Assembly (NCBI RefSeq): GCF_013201545.1
Contig: NZ_CP053746.1
Span: 4,354,501-4,418,500 of the forward strand
Reading direction: 5' to 3'
Length of the DNA stretch: 64,000 bases
DNA from: Pseudomonas graminis
GTDB lineage: Bacteria; Pseudomonadota; Gammaproteobacteria; Pseudomonadales; Pseudomonadaceae
The position numbers and the translations under genes are program-made. A model generated the notes under the pieces. It was not told where the DNA came from. It saw only the letters and a program-made list of their open reading frames with translations, and made no database searches. This document shows, one piece after another, positions 24,446 to 32,480 of the stretch (positions are counted from its first letter, which is position 1; the number at the start of each line of letters is the position of its first letter).

Positions 24446-24904
24446 CTAAAGCAAGCGCTGCATAAGCGAATGCTCTTTGCCCCAGGCATGAAATGATTCT
24501 AGATACTCCCATCCTCGCTTTGCGTAATAGTCACGTCGGTCATGTGTGTGCAAATACAGTTTCTGATGTCCGATTCCTTTTGCTGTGGAGCAAATCTCTG
24601 CAATGAGTCGTTCGGCCACGCCACGCTGTCTTGCCAACGGTGCAACAAGAACGCACGCAAGCCATGGTCCGAGTGCTGGGTGATCGGGCGAGTCGTCCTT
24701 GGCCAGGGCAGCCCCTCCGAGCAGTTGGCCATTTTCCAGAGCGATCACGGTTCGCCAGTTACCGTCGTTCTGGCCAGCTTTGAATTCGCGCTGCCAATCA
24801 GGGAGCGCCTGGGCGACGAATTCATACGCGAACTGTTCATGCAGCCACGATGCAAATGTGTCGCTATGGTCCATGTGATCGCGAAGCAAGACGGTCTGGA
24901 ACAT
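24446..24904 (-). CDS. GNAT-family N-acetyltransferase
   Basis: A 152-residue acetyltransferase of the GNAT fold. The acetyl-CoA motif A is LACVLVAPLARQRGVAERLI (R/Q-x-x-G-x-A) at about residues 82-101, preceded by the beta-strand WRTVIALENGQLLGGAAL and followed by KLYLHTHDRRDYYAKRGWEY, which closes the active site. The start at 24904 has AAGGA nine bases upstream. The acceptor substrate is unknown, and the gene stands alone. Confidence 0.85.
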   Translation of the reverse strand: MFQTVLLRDHMDHSDTFASWLHEQFAYEFVAQALPDWQREFKAGQNDGNWRTVIALENGQLLGGAALAKDDSPDHPALGPWLACVLVAPLARQRGVAERLIAEICSTAKGIGHQKLYLHTHDRRDYYAKRGWEYLESFHAWGKEHSLMQRLL

Positions 24905-25180
24905 GTGATTAATCCTTGAGAGGAGCAGGTTTGCAGAGTCTGATTCAAGTGTGCGTGCTGCGTCGCTACCCACGGCCGCCGCAACGTAGTTGCAGGAGTT
25001 CAAACCATCGCCTAGCGGTTTAGCGATGCCGCGCTGACAAAACAGTCTTGGCAAGCCAGCCGGGCGATATTACTGTTGCGGCGCCCGCCGTTCGGCGGAG
25101 TGATTAGGGAAACCAGGCGAATGACTGATGACCGGCGTTCGGCTAACATCGGCCATATCAAAACGACCTTGGAGATTTAA

Positions 25181-25549
25181 ATGTCCCGCCTTGCTGAATT
25201 CCGCAAACTTGAACAGCAGCTCGCCGCCCAGCTCGCCGAACTTGAAACCCTGAAAAATGATAGCGGCTTGAAGAAAGAAATCGAATTTGAAACCAAACTG
25301 CGTGACCTCCTCGGTGAGTACGGCTTCAGCTTGAAAGAGATAGTCGGCATTCTCGATCCTCAGGGACCCAGCGGTCGGCAGTCTGCTCCAGTGGCTGCCG
25401 AGAAAAAAACACGTAAGGCCCGAGCGATGAAGGTTTATAAAAACCCGTTGACAGGTGAGGTCGTAGAAACCAAAGGCGGCAACCACAAGCTTTTGAAAGC
25501 CTGGAAAGGCCAGTTCGGCGACGAGGTTGAGAACTGGTTGGTTAAATGA
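25181..25549 (+). CDS. mvaT: MvaT/MvaU-family H-NS-like nucleoid protein
   Basis: Xenogeneic silencer of 122 residues, the pseudomonad functional counterpart of H-NS. The N-terminal half (1-60) is a coiled-coil oligomerisation region (MSRLAEFRKLEQQLAAQLAE) and the C-terminal half carries the DNA-binding signature YKNPLTGEVVETKGGNHK, with the G-G-N-H-K loop that inserts in the AT-rich minor groove. GGAG precedes the ATG, and a clear terminator follows. Pseudomonads carry several paralogues (MvaT, MvaU, TurB-E); which one this is cannot be told, so the symbol denotes the family. Confidence 0.88.
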   Translation: MSRLAEFRKLEQQLAAQLAELETLKNDSGLKKEIEFETKLRDLLGEYGFSLKEIVGILDPQGPSGRQSAPVAAEKKTRKARAMKVYKNPLTGEVVETKGGNHKLLKAWKGQFGDEVENWLVK

Positions 25550-25566
25550 CCTGGTTAAGCTGAAAC

Positions 25567-25589
25567 AGCCGTCGTGAGACGGCTTTTTT
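25567..25589 (+). terminator. Rho-independent terminator of the mvaT-type gene
   Basis: AGCCGTC / GACGGCT stem with a GTGA loop, followed by TTTTTT, 18 bases after the stop codon. Confidence 0.9.
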
Positions 25590-25675
25590 ATGACTGCGAT
25601 TGCGCCCTGACGTGGGCTATGAAGCGTCTGGAGACGCTTTCCAGGGCGGGGCTAGCAAGCCTGCGTGTTTAGTAC

Positions 25676-26302
25676 TCAGCTTGCGAACTTGTAATCACCG
25701 CCTTTTTCTACCGCACTGATATAGGCCGGCCGCGCCTGGAACCGGTCGATCCACGCGGAGAGGCCAGGGTAGTCGTGCAGCATGCCTTGGGACTTTGCAA
25801 ACTCGCCAATAAAGCTCATCTGGATGTCCGCGCCGCTGATTTCTTCGCCCAACAAGTACGGGGTAAGTTTCAATGCGGTTTCCAGATACCCCAGATAGTT
25901 GGCCAGTTCAGATTCGATTCGCGGCTGCAGCGGCTTGCCAGCTTCCCCAAGGCGCCCGACATAAAGACTCAGCATCAGCGGCAGCATGGCCGACCCTTCT
26001 GCGAAATGAAGCCACTGCACGTATTCGTCGTAGGTTGCGGTGGCCGGGTCAGGTTGCAAACGGCCGTTGCCGTGGCGGCGGATCAGATAATCGACGATAG
26101 CGCCGGACTCGATCAGTACATGAGGGCCATCCTGAATCACCGGTGATTTCCCCAGCGGGTTTATGGCTTTCAGCTCTGGGGGCGCCAGGTTGGTTTTGGG
26201 GTCTCGTTGGTAGTGCTTGATCTCGTAGGGAAGGGCGAGCTCCTCGAGTAGCCAGAGGATGCGCTGCGAACGGGAATTGTTGAGATGATGAACGATGATC
26301 AT
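25676..26302 (-). CDS. Glutathione S-transferase
   Basis: Soluble glutathione transferase of 208 residues. The thioredoxin-like N-terminal domain includes HHLNNSRSQRILWLLEELAL (a serine near residue 10 in the catalytic position) and the glutathione contact LIESGAIVDYLIRRHG; the helical C-terminal domain starts at about 88. It resembles the yeast Gtt1 / YliJ-like group (YPGLSAWIDRFQARPAY). The start at 26302 is the one that begins at the conserved strand; the frame is open 35 codons further without support. It is transcribed toward the mvaT-type gene and shares its terminator region. Confidence 0.85.
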   Translation of the reverse strand: MIIVHHLNNSRSQRILWLLEELALPYEIKHYQRDPKTNLAPPELKAINPLGKSPVIQDGPHVLIESGAIVDYLIRRHGNGRLQPDPATATYDEYVQWLHFAEGSAMLPLMLSLYVGRLGEAGKPLQPRIESELANYLGYLETALKLTPYLLGEEISGADIQMSFIGEFAKSQGMLHDYPGLSAWIDRFQARPAYISAVEKGGDYKFAS

Positions 26303-26582
26303 GAAATTCTCGATGAGGCTTAAGGGTGTGTAAGGACAGACTCTTGTGGCGCACCGTGGTTCTAAATGGTTGTCAGCGTTGGCTTGATGGTTTGGCGAGG
26401 CGAGCACTTGGGACGTCTAAGCACATGGCGGTTACAGGCGCAGAATCGGTTAGCCGTCATGCGCAGGAGCCCGGAGGCTGATCGTCGCTGAACTAATCAC
26501 TGCCCCTGGCCCCTAATTCTGCGCACGTTGCGCCAATCCCAGGCTGATCCTGGGTCACTCACACACGAAGGTTTGGTGAATC

Positions 26583-26831
26583 ATGAAGAGCGAACAGGTA
26601 GAAGGCGTTGTAGAGCAGGTTGCCGGCAAAGCACAGAGCGCAGTTGGGAAACTGTTTGGTGATTCTAAGCTGGAGGCGGAAGGTACCGGTCGCCAGGCTT
26701 CTGGTCAGTTGACCCAAGCCTATGGCGATGCGATGGACAGCATCTCTGCGTTTGTTAAAGAGAAACCAGTCGCTGCAGTTGCCATTGGTGGAATTACTCT
26801 GCTGATTCTGGACCGTCTCTTTCGCCGCTGA
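26583..26831 (+). CDS. CsbD-family stress protein with C-terminal membrane-like helix
   Basis: An 82-residue protein. The first 50 residues are CsbD-like (EQVEGVVEQVAGKAQSAVGKL, then LEAEGTGRQASGQLTQAYGD), a family induced in general stress. The C-terminal 30 residues resemble the DUF883/ElaB end (FVKEKPVAAVAIGGITLLIL), a single hydrophobic helix closed by RLFRR, which suggests an inner-membrane anchor. GAAGG lies upstream of the ATG. The gene is monocistronic, followed by a hairpin. Confidence 0.82.
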   Translation: MKSEQVEGVVEQVAGKAQSAVGKLFGDSKLEAEGTGRQASGQLTQAYGDAMDSISAFVKEKPVAAVAIGGITLLILDRLFRR

Positions 26832-26842
26832 GTGAGGAGAAA

Positions 26843-26866
26843 GGGACGTTCCGATAGGGGCGTCCC
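26843..26866 (+). terminator. Hairpin after the CsbD gene
   Basis: GGGACG / CGTCCC arms around a 12-base loop followed by CGTTTAGT, 11 bases after the stop; a weak terminator. Confidence 0.45.
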
Positions 26867-26908
26867 CGTTTAGTCTGGACCTGCCTGCCCCCGACGCGCT
26901 CAGTCCTG

Positions 26909-27118
26909 CCCGGCCTGCCGCGTCAGGCCTATCAGGCCGAGCTTGAATACCGCCAGGCCGCGGGCTTCTATGCGCAATTGAATGCGCGCTCGGCATCGAG
27001 TTACTACGTCGACTTTGCCAATTCGCTGGGCGCACCGTCCTACACCCTGGCCGCGGTTGCAACGTTGAGCGTTCAGTTCCTGCAACCGCTTGTGTGTTTT
27101 TATGTACAGCTAGCATGA
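26909..27118 (+). pseudogene. Remnant of the C-terminal part of a TonB-dependent receptor
   Basis: In one plus frame this stretch reads PGLPRQAYQAELEYR, then GFYAQLNARSASSYYVDFAN, then LGAPSYTL, which is the look of the last beta-strands of a TonB-dependent siderophore receptor. Similarity runs for about 47 codons and then breaks off at 27049, after which the frame continues with unrelated sequence to a stop at 27118. There is no start codon or ribosome site and the upstream 800 codons are missing. It is probably the scar of a deleted receptor gene. The identity is by eye only. Confidence 0.5.
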
Positions 27119-28060
27119 AACACGCCGCTGTTAATTCAGCTGTTGTTCATTTATTGCGAGGGCTGCCTGTGCTGGGCATCAGGATCTCCGGGTCGCATCG
27201 GCGATTATCGGCGTAACTTGCCAGGCGGTGCGATCCGGCAACTAGCTCAGGTTTTGTGATAGGGAAGCGATGGGCTATGGATTGATGAATGCGGTTACAA
27301 AGAACCTGCACGCCGACACATAATTTAACATAATATACATTATGCGTAACACCATGTTACGCATTTGGCCCAGTGTCCCAGCTAATCGAACGTGGCGCTT
27401 CTGCATTTCATGACCCTCTGTCACAGACATCAAACCCAACGCTCACTTTCGATGATCACAGCTCACCGTTCACGCCGAGCTCAATGATCCAACAAGCTCA
27501 ATCGCCGCTTACCTACCGCGCACCCTTGAATCCAGCGCAGCCTCCGAATCCACAGCGAACATCTCGTAAGCCATGCCAACATCCACATCCACATCCACAT
27601 CAGCATCGATACCTGATCCCCAAGTCACGAGGATGTCGATACCTGACCAGCGCCAGTGATATGCACGACAGACGATCTGCCACAGACGCAGATCCGGAGA
27701 TTCACGACAATTCAGCTCGCCGACATCCAGCTGACCGCGAGCGCCTGACCACCGGGAGCTTGAACGGCGACTTCATGAGGCCCAGGCTTCGAAGCCGATC
27801 CTCCGACACAGCCGGCTCAAGTCAGTGCAAGGACGCCCCAATGAACCGTCACTCCAGCCGCGTAACAGGCAGCAGAGTATCAGTGCGCCCGCAGAAGCCA
27901 CTGGATAGCCCAACAAATCGCTGCCCCTGGGCGTCGAAACTGGCCCAAAAGTCGCGAAATACACCTACCTGCACACGCAAACGTCACTTGAATTGCCCGG
28001 AAGGCATAAAAGAGTTCACAAACCCTAGGGTGACCAGAGAACCCCGCTAACACACCCCGA
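27119..28060. other. Gene-poor, A+C-rich stretch of unknown nature
   Basis: About 940 bases without a believable gene. The longest plus frame (27373-28050) encodes a His/Pro/Arg/Ser-rich string with no start signal and no family look. It holds a CATCCA hexamer run (27580-27602) and an 11-bp direct repeat TCGATACCTGA at 27606 and 27636. It lies between a receptor remnant and an orphan integrase, so it is likely accessory or decaying DNA. Confidence 0.5.
27329..27364. repeat. Two overlapping/adjacent inverted repeats in AT-rich DNA
   Basis: CATAAT / ATTATG (27329-27334 and 27339-27344) is followed by a perfect 9-bp pair ATGCGTAAC / GTTACGCAT (27342-27350 and 27356-27364, 5-base loop). No T-run follows, so an operator or recombinase site is more likely than a terminator. 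Confidence 0.55.
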
Positions 28061-28067
28061 CGCAAAA

Positions 28068-28105
28068 ATGCAATATCCGATAACTGTCAGACCCGGATAT
28101 TGCAT
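28068..28105. repeat. Perfect 12-bp inverted repeat upstream of the orphan integrase
   Basis: ATGCAATATCCG (28068-28079) and CGGATATTGCAT (28094-28105) are perfect complements around a 14-base spacer, 60 bp before the integrase start. The geometry (two inverted arms with a short spacer) resembles tyrosine-recombinase core sites, but a repressor operator or transcript hairpin is equally possible. Confidence 0.6.
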
Positions 28106-28164
28106 CTGGGCCTGTCCTGCATGATCATGCCGGCACCTTCCGCGTTGCCACCAAGCGAATTCCC

Positions 28165-29469
28165 ATGCCCGCGCCCTCGTCACCTCATCCCTTGTTCGAA
28201 ACCTACGCGAAGTTTGGCGAGCTCAACTTCAGCTCCTTAAAGGAAGAGCTTCCCGCGATCCGTGAATATCTCGAGCAGTTCCCCGCCGAGACTCAGGCCA
28301 TCGAAGGCTACCGCGCCGTGCGCAGCTTTCTAAAATCCTACGCCGGCAATGAATCCACGTTTAATTCCTACCGCACCCACGTCGAGCGATTGCTGCTTTG
28401 GACAATGCTCAAATCCAGAACGCCCCTCCTCGCCATGCGGCGCACCCAGGCCGAGGGCTTCATGGAATTTTGCCTGGCGCCTGACCCCGCCTGGGTCGGT
28501 CCGGTGGTCAAATCCCGCTTCACCCGCCTGGGTGCACGCAAGAAAACCGCGACGGACACCTACGCGCTCAACCCTGATTGGCGGCCGTTCAGCCAGACCG
28601 TCGCCAAGGAAGAACGCAAGCGCGCGCAGGAAGAAAACCGGCCCGCCCTCCAGGACACTTACCGGCTGGCCCAAGGCTCTATCGCGCAGATCTTCGCCGT
28701 ATGCGGCAGTTTTTTCCAGCACGCGATCGACGAAGGTTTCTGTGAGCAGAACCCTTTTCGCGCGGTGAAGCAAAAGAGCAAATACAAGGAGCGCAACACC
28801 GATAACCAGGACACGCGCATCCTGACCTCGCTGCAGTGGGATTTCGTGCTGGAAACCGCCGAATTGCTGGCCGCCGAAGACACCAAGTACGAACGCACGC
28901 TGTTTATCGTGGCGACGATCTTTGCCATGTACCTGCGGGTGTCCGATCTGGTGGGTCGCGATAACTGGAAACCGACCATGGGCGATCTGCGCAAGGACAG
29001 CGCCGGCAACTGGTGGTACCACGTAGTGGGCAAAGGCAATAAAGCCGGCAAGATCAGCGTGCGCGACGATTATGTCGAAAACTACCTCAAGCGCTGGCGC
29101 CTGCATCAGGGTCTTTCTCCCCTGCCCGGCTTCCGTGAAAGCACGCCGCTGATCGCCACTCAGCGCGGTCGCGCCGGGCTATCGGACCGGCATATCCGCG
29201 TGCTGCTGCAGGAGGTGTTTGATCGCGCGCTGCAGCGTATGCAAGCCGAGCACTGGCCCGATGAAGACGTCGGCCGTCTGCGCGCTGCATCCTTGCACTG
29301 GCTGCGGCACACCTCGGCCACCTTCGACGCGCCGCACCGGGACATGAAGGATCTGCAAGTCGATCTGCGCCATAACAGCCTCAGCACGACGCAGAACGTC
29401 TACTACAACTCCGAGGACGAGAAGCGGGCGTACTCGGTCAAGCGTCTGCCCATGAAAGAGCGATCGTGA
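28165..29469 (+). CDS. Orphan tyrosine recombinase (phage-integrase family)
   Basis: Site-specific recombinase of 434 residues. An N-terminal SAM-like core-binding domain (about 45-215, with a long insertion) precedes the catalytic domain. The complete catalytic set is visible: R258 (YLRVSDLV), K290 (VGKGNKAGK), H378 and R381 (LHWLRHTS), H403 (DLRHNSLSTTQ) and the tyrosine nucleophile Y413 or Y414 (NVYY). So the protein should be active. No excisionase, phage genes or tRNA attachment site lies nearby. It is convergent with the chemotaxis operon, and its substrate site may be one of the inverted repeats just upstream. Confidence 0.85.
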   Translation: MPAPSSPHPLFETYAKFGELNFSSLKEELPAIREYLEQFPAETQAIEGYRAVRSFLKSYAGNESTFNSYRTHVERLLLWTMLKSRTPLLAMRRTQAEGFMEFCLAPDPAWVGPVVKSRFTRLGARKKTATDTYALNPDWRPFSQTVAKEERKRAQEENRPALQDTYRLAQGSIAQIFAVCGSFFQHAIDEGFCEQNPFRAVKQKSKYKERNTDNQDTRILTSLQWDFVLETAELLAAEDTKYERTLFIVATIFAMYLRVSDLVGRDNWKPTMGDLRKDSAGNWWYHVVGKGNKAGKISVRDDYVENYLKRWRLHQGLSPLPGFRESTPLIATQRGRAGLSDRHIRVLLQEVFDRALQRMQAEHWPDEDVGRLRAASLHWLRHTSATFDAPHRDMKDLQVDLRHNSLSTTQNVYYNSEDEKRAYSVKRLPMKERS

Positions 29470-29478
29470 TCGTTCATT

Positions 29479-29511
29479 GCCTGGCCGGAAGCTGAAGGCC
29501 GGCGGCCAGGC
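29479..29511. terminator. Hairpin between the convergent integrase gene and cheB
   Basis: GCCTGGCC (29479-29486) pairs with GGCCAGGC (29504-29511); the loop contains further short complementarity. It touches the cheB stop codon and can end transcription from the integrase side. Confidence 0.5.
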
Positions 29512-30593
29512 TAGCCGTTCAGTATCGCCTGATGGATATGCTCCAGCGGCATGATCCGCTGGGCAGCGTTGAGCTTGATGGCCTCCTTGGGCATGCCGAA
29601 CACCACGCAGCTCGCCTCATCCTGGGCCACGGTGGCGGCGCCGGCGTCGAGCATCTCCTTGAGACCGCGGGCGCCGTCGTCGCCCATGCCGGTCATGATA
29701 ATCCCGGTGGCGTTCTTGCCGGCGAACTTGGCCACCGACCGAAACAGCACATCCACTGAAGGTCGATGGCGATTCACCTGCGGCCCGTCGATGACCTGCG
29801 CGTGGTAATAAGCGCCACTGCGGGTGACCATCAGGTGCTTGCCACCGGGCGCTATCAGCGCCAGGCCGGGCAGGATGCGGTCGTTGTTACGTGCTTCGCG
29901 CACCTCGATCGCACAGATGCTATTGAGCCGCTCGGCAAAGGAGGCCGTGAACTTCTCGGGCATGTGCTGCACGATCACAATGCCCGGGCACACCCTCGGC
30001 AGAGCCTTGAGCACTGCTTCCAGCGCCTGGGTCCCACCGGTGGAGGTGCCGATGGCGACGATGCGTTCGGTCGTCTGTGCCATGGCGTGGCCACTGGCGG
30101 CCGGCAGGATGGCATCGGCAGTCAGCTTCCCTGCCGGCGCGGCTAACGGCGCCGGGCTGGCGCTGCGCTTTCCTAGGTTTCTGACGTTGGAATGTGCAGC
30201 AGCACGTATCGCTGCAACGAGCTCTGCCGCCGATTCGATCAGGAAATTCTTCAATCCGGTCGTGGGCTTGGTGATGATTTCCACAGCCCCTGCCGACAAC
30301 GCCTGCAGGGAGGTTTCGGCGCCTTTCTGGGTCAGTGAGGAACAGATCACGACCGGCGTCGGACGCTCGCTCATGATTTTCTTGAGAAAGGTGATCCCGT
30401 CCATCCGTGGCATTTCCACGTCCAGCACGATCACATCGGGCCATTCCCGGGCGAGCTTGTCCATGGCGAAAATCGGGTCGGACGCCGCGCCCATGACATG
30501 GATGTCGGGGGTGTCGCTGAGGATGGCCATCAGCACCTGGCGGACCACGGCCGAGTCATCGACCAGCAGAACGCTGATTTTTTTGGTAGGCAT
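29511..30593 (-). CDS. cheB: Chemotaxis protein-glutamate methylesterase CheB
   Basis: CheB of 360 residues: demethylates (and deamidates) receptors when phosphorylated by CheA. The N-terminal receiver domain (about 1-125) has the acidic pair D12/D13 and phospho-acceptor D58 ([11 protein letters not shown]). After a linker, the methylesterase domain (about 175-360) shows the catalytic triad in IGTSTGG (Ser), VQHMPEKF (His) and MTGMGDDG (Asp). It is the last gene of the operon and overlaps cheD by 38 bases in a different frame. Full length and apparently intact. Confidence 0.95.
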   Translation of the reverse strand: MPTKKISVLLVDDSAVVRQVLMAILSDTPDIHVMGAASDPIFAMDKLAREWPDVIVLDVEMPRMDGITFLKKIMSERPTPVVICSSLTQKGAETSLQALSAGAVEIITKPTTGLKNFLIESAAELVAAIRAAAHSNVRNLGKRSASPAPLAAPAGKLTADAILPAASGHAMAQTTERIVAIGTSTGGTQALEAVLKALPRVCPGIVIVQHMPEKFTASFAERLNSICAIEVREARNNDRILPGLALIAPGGKHLMVTRSGAYYHAQVIDGPQVNRHRPSVDVLFRSVAKFAGKNATGIIMTGMGDDGARGLKEMLDAGAATVAQDEASCVVFGMPKEAIKLNAAQRIMPLEHIHQAILNG

Positions 30594-31089
30594 CGTGTTG
30601 AAGTGTTCCCATTGGTTGGTGCCGAACCCAGACGTTGCCGTTCCACAGGTCGAACATGATCGTGCGGTGACCGGTGCTGCCCATGTCCTGAGCCGTCAGG
30701 TGCAGGTGGTAACGTTCGGCCAGGTCCAGCGCTGCGCGAATATTCAAGCTGGCCACATCTTGCGTGCGCAGGTCGCGCGGCTGATCGGGAAACATCCTGC
30801 CGCCGCCGAACAGCTTGATCTGGTAATCCTGAACCTGAGTACCGTTGATAAGAGCGTGTCGAAGCAGCAACTCCAGCGCCTCGTCGCCATATCGGCCGTC
30901 CAGCGGCAGATCGTGACGCAGGCGTCCTGGCAGCATGAAGTGACACATGCCGCCGATCAGCCGCTGCGGGTGCCAGAAGGTGATCGCGACGCAGGAACCG
31001 AGCAGTGTGCGCAAGCGCGTCGGACGCGTCGCGAAACTGACCTGGCCCGGGGCCAATACCACTTCGGCGGCGCCGACAGGCATTTTCAT
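30556..31089 (-). CDS. cheD: Chemoreceptor glutamine deamidase CheD
   Basis: CheD of 177 residues, which deamidates glutamines of chemoreceptors. The catalytic cysteine is C33 (TLLGSCVAI) and the histidine H50 (GGMCHFMLP); the family segment [10 protein letters not shown] follows. The start at 31089 overlaps the cheR stop by 4 bases (an ATG at 31083 also exists), and the 3' end runs 38 bases into cheB. The C-terminal extension (about 25 residues after [10 protein letters not shown]) is in the overlap with cheB. Confidence 0.93.
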   Translation of the reverse strand: MKMPVGAAEVVLAPGQVSFATRPTRLRTLLGSCVAITFWHPQRLIGGMCHFMLPGRLRHDLPLDGRYGDEALELLLRHALINGTQVQDYQIKLFGGGRMFPDQPRDLRTQDVASLNIRAALDLAERYHLHLTAQDMGSTGHRTIMFDLWNGNVWVRHQPMGTLQHDAYQKNQRSAGR

Positions 31090-31895
31090 GGCTTGCGATA
31101 AATCGAGGGCGCCACCAGCTTCAGGGTGTCGTTAACACCGTTGAGGCTTTCCGAGTGACTGATGATCAAGTAGCCGCCCGGTTTAAGCAGCGGCAGCATG
31201 CGTGCGACGACCTGGGTCTTGGTTGGCTGGTCGAAATAAATCATCACATTGCGCAGGAAGATCACCTCGAACTCACCCAGGGCGGGCAGCGCTTCGTTGA
31301 GGTTGACCTGGACAAAGTTGACGCGGCTGCGCAATGCCTTGTCGACCAGGAAGGTGCCCTCCTGGCGACCGATGCCTTTGAGGCAGTACTTGACCAGCAG
31401 CGGCTGAGGCAACGTCTCGGCACGCCCCATGGCGTAGTGGCCGCTGCGCGCTTTTGCCAGCACTTGGGTACTGATGTCCGAGCCGACCACTTCCCAGGGC
31501 GTGGTCCCCAGGCCTTCGGCCAGGGTCATCGCCAGGCTGTAGGGCTCTTCACCCGAGGAACTGGCTGCACTCCATACCCGAAACACCTTGCCCGGCGCGA
31601 CTTTGGGCAGCACCTGCTGACGCAGGAAGTCGAAGTGCTTGGGCTCGCGAAAGAAATAGGTTTCGTTGGTGGTCAGCAAATCCAGGGCAACCTGCAGTTC
31701 GCCCTTGCGTTCGTCCTTCATGATCAGCTTGAAGTACTCGCCGTAGCTCTGCAGCTCGTAATGCTTGAGGCGCTTGAACAGGCGCCCTGCCACGAGTGCT
31801 TTTTTGGCGGGCGACAGGTTGATGCCGGCCGCGCGATACAGCCAGCTCTGGAACTGACCGAACTCACGATCATCGATGGTAGCGGTGTCTGCCAT
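31086..31895 (-). CDS. cheR: Chemotaxis protein methyltransferase CheR
   Basis: S-adenosylmethionine-dependent receptor methyltransferase of 269 residues. The N-terminal helical CheR domain (about 1-75) precedes the SAM-binding domain (about 76-265), with VWSAASSSGEEPYSLAM (SAM loop) and VIFLRNVMIYFD. No TPR extension. GAGG lies upstream of the ATG. It can add methyl groups to the MCP encoded in the same operon, whose C-terminal EFTRF may tether it. Confidence 0.95.
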   Translation of the reverse strand: MADTATIDDREFGQFQSWLYRAAGINLSPAKKALVAGRLFKRLKHYELQSYGEYFKLIMKDERKGELQVALDLLTTNETYFFREPKHFDFLRQQVLPKVAPGKVFRVWSAASSSGEEPYSLAMTLAEGLGTTPWEVVGSDISTQVLAKARSGHYAMGRAETLPQPLLVKYCLKGIGRQEGTFLVDKALRSRVNFVQVNLNEALPALGEFEVIFLRNVMIYFDQPTKTQVVARMLPLLKPGGYLIISHSESLNGVNDTLKLVAPSIYRKP

Positions 31896-31904
31896 GTTCG
31901 GGCC

Positions 31905-32444
31905 TCAACGTGGATCGAGATCAAGGGCCGGGGCCTGACCGGCTTCGGCAAGGCTGGACATCTCATCGATGGACAGCACGTTGTCCACGTCCAGCACAAT
32001 CACGAACTTGCCATCGACCTTGGCCATGCCGCTGATGAAATCGGATCGAATACGCGCGCCAAAGCTGGGCGGCGGCTCAATCTGTGTGGACGGAATCTCC
32101 TGCACCGCAGACACGGTGTCGACCAGCAAACCGATGTCCTGCGCCTGCCCCTCGTCGGTGCTCGCCTCAATGATGATGACGCAGGAGCGCCGGGTGATTG
32201 CAGAGTTGGCCCGTCCGAAGCGCGCCGACAGATCAACCACCGGCACCACCGCGCCGCGCAGATTGATCACCCCGCGCACAAAGGCGGGCATCATGGGCAC
32301 CACGGTCAGGCTGCCGTATTCGATAATTTCCTTGATCCCCAGAATGCCGATGGCAAACATTTCGCCGCCGAGCATGAAGGTCAGGTACTGCGCGTCCTCA
32401 TCCACCGCAACCGCGGTTTGCCGAGTGGTCGTCACTGCGCCCAT
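31905..32444 (-). CDS. cheW: Chemotaxis coupling protein CheW
   Basis: CheW adaptor of 179 residues joining receptors to CheA. The CheW fold spans about 18-160, with EDAQYLTFMLGGEMFAIGI at the start and GVINLRGAVVPVVDLSARF, the standard CheW signature. The start at 32444 was chosen for AGGGAG six bases upstream, trimming eight codons from the longest frame. It lies between mcp and cheR in the operon. Confidence 0.93.
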   Translation of the reverse strand: MGAVTTTRQTAVAVDEDAQYLTFMLGGEMFAIGILGIKEIIEYGSLTVVPMMPAFVRGVINLRGAVVPVVDLSARFGRANSAITRRSCVIIIEASTDEGQAQDIGLLVDTVSAVQEIPSTQIEPPPSFGARIRSDFISGMAKVDGKFVIVLDVDNVLSIDEMSSLAEAGQAPALDLDPR

Positions 32445-32480
32445 GTCGTTCTCCCTGTAATCCCGCATTGATGCTTGTGA

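Noticed and set aside
27373..28050. 225-codon plus-strand open frame in the gene-poor zone
   Set aside because: No start signal; composition (His, Pro, Ser, Arg runs) is that of translated A+C-rich non-coding DNA; no family recognised.
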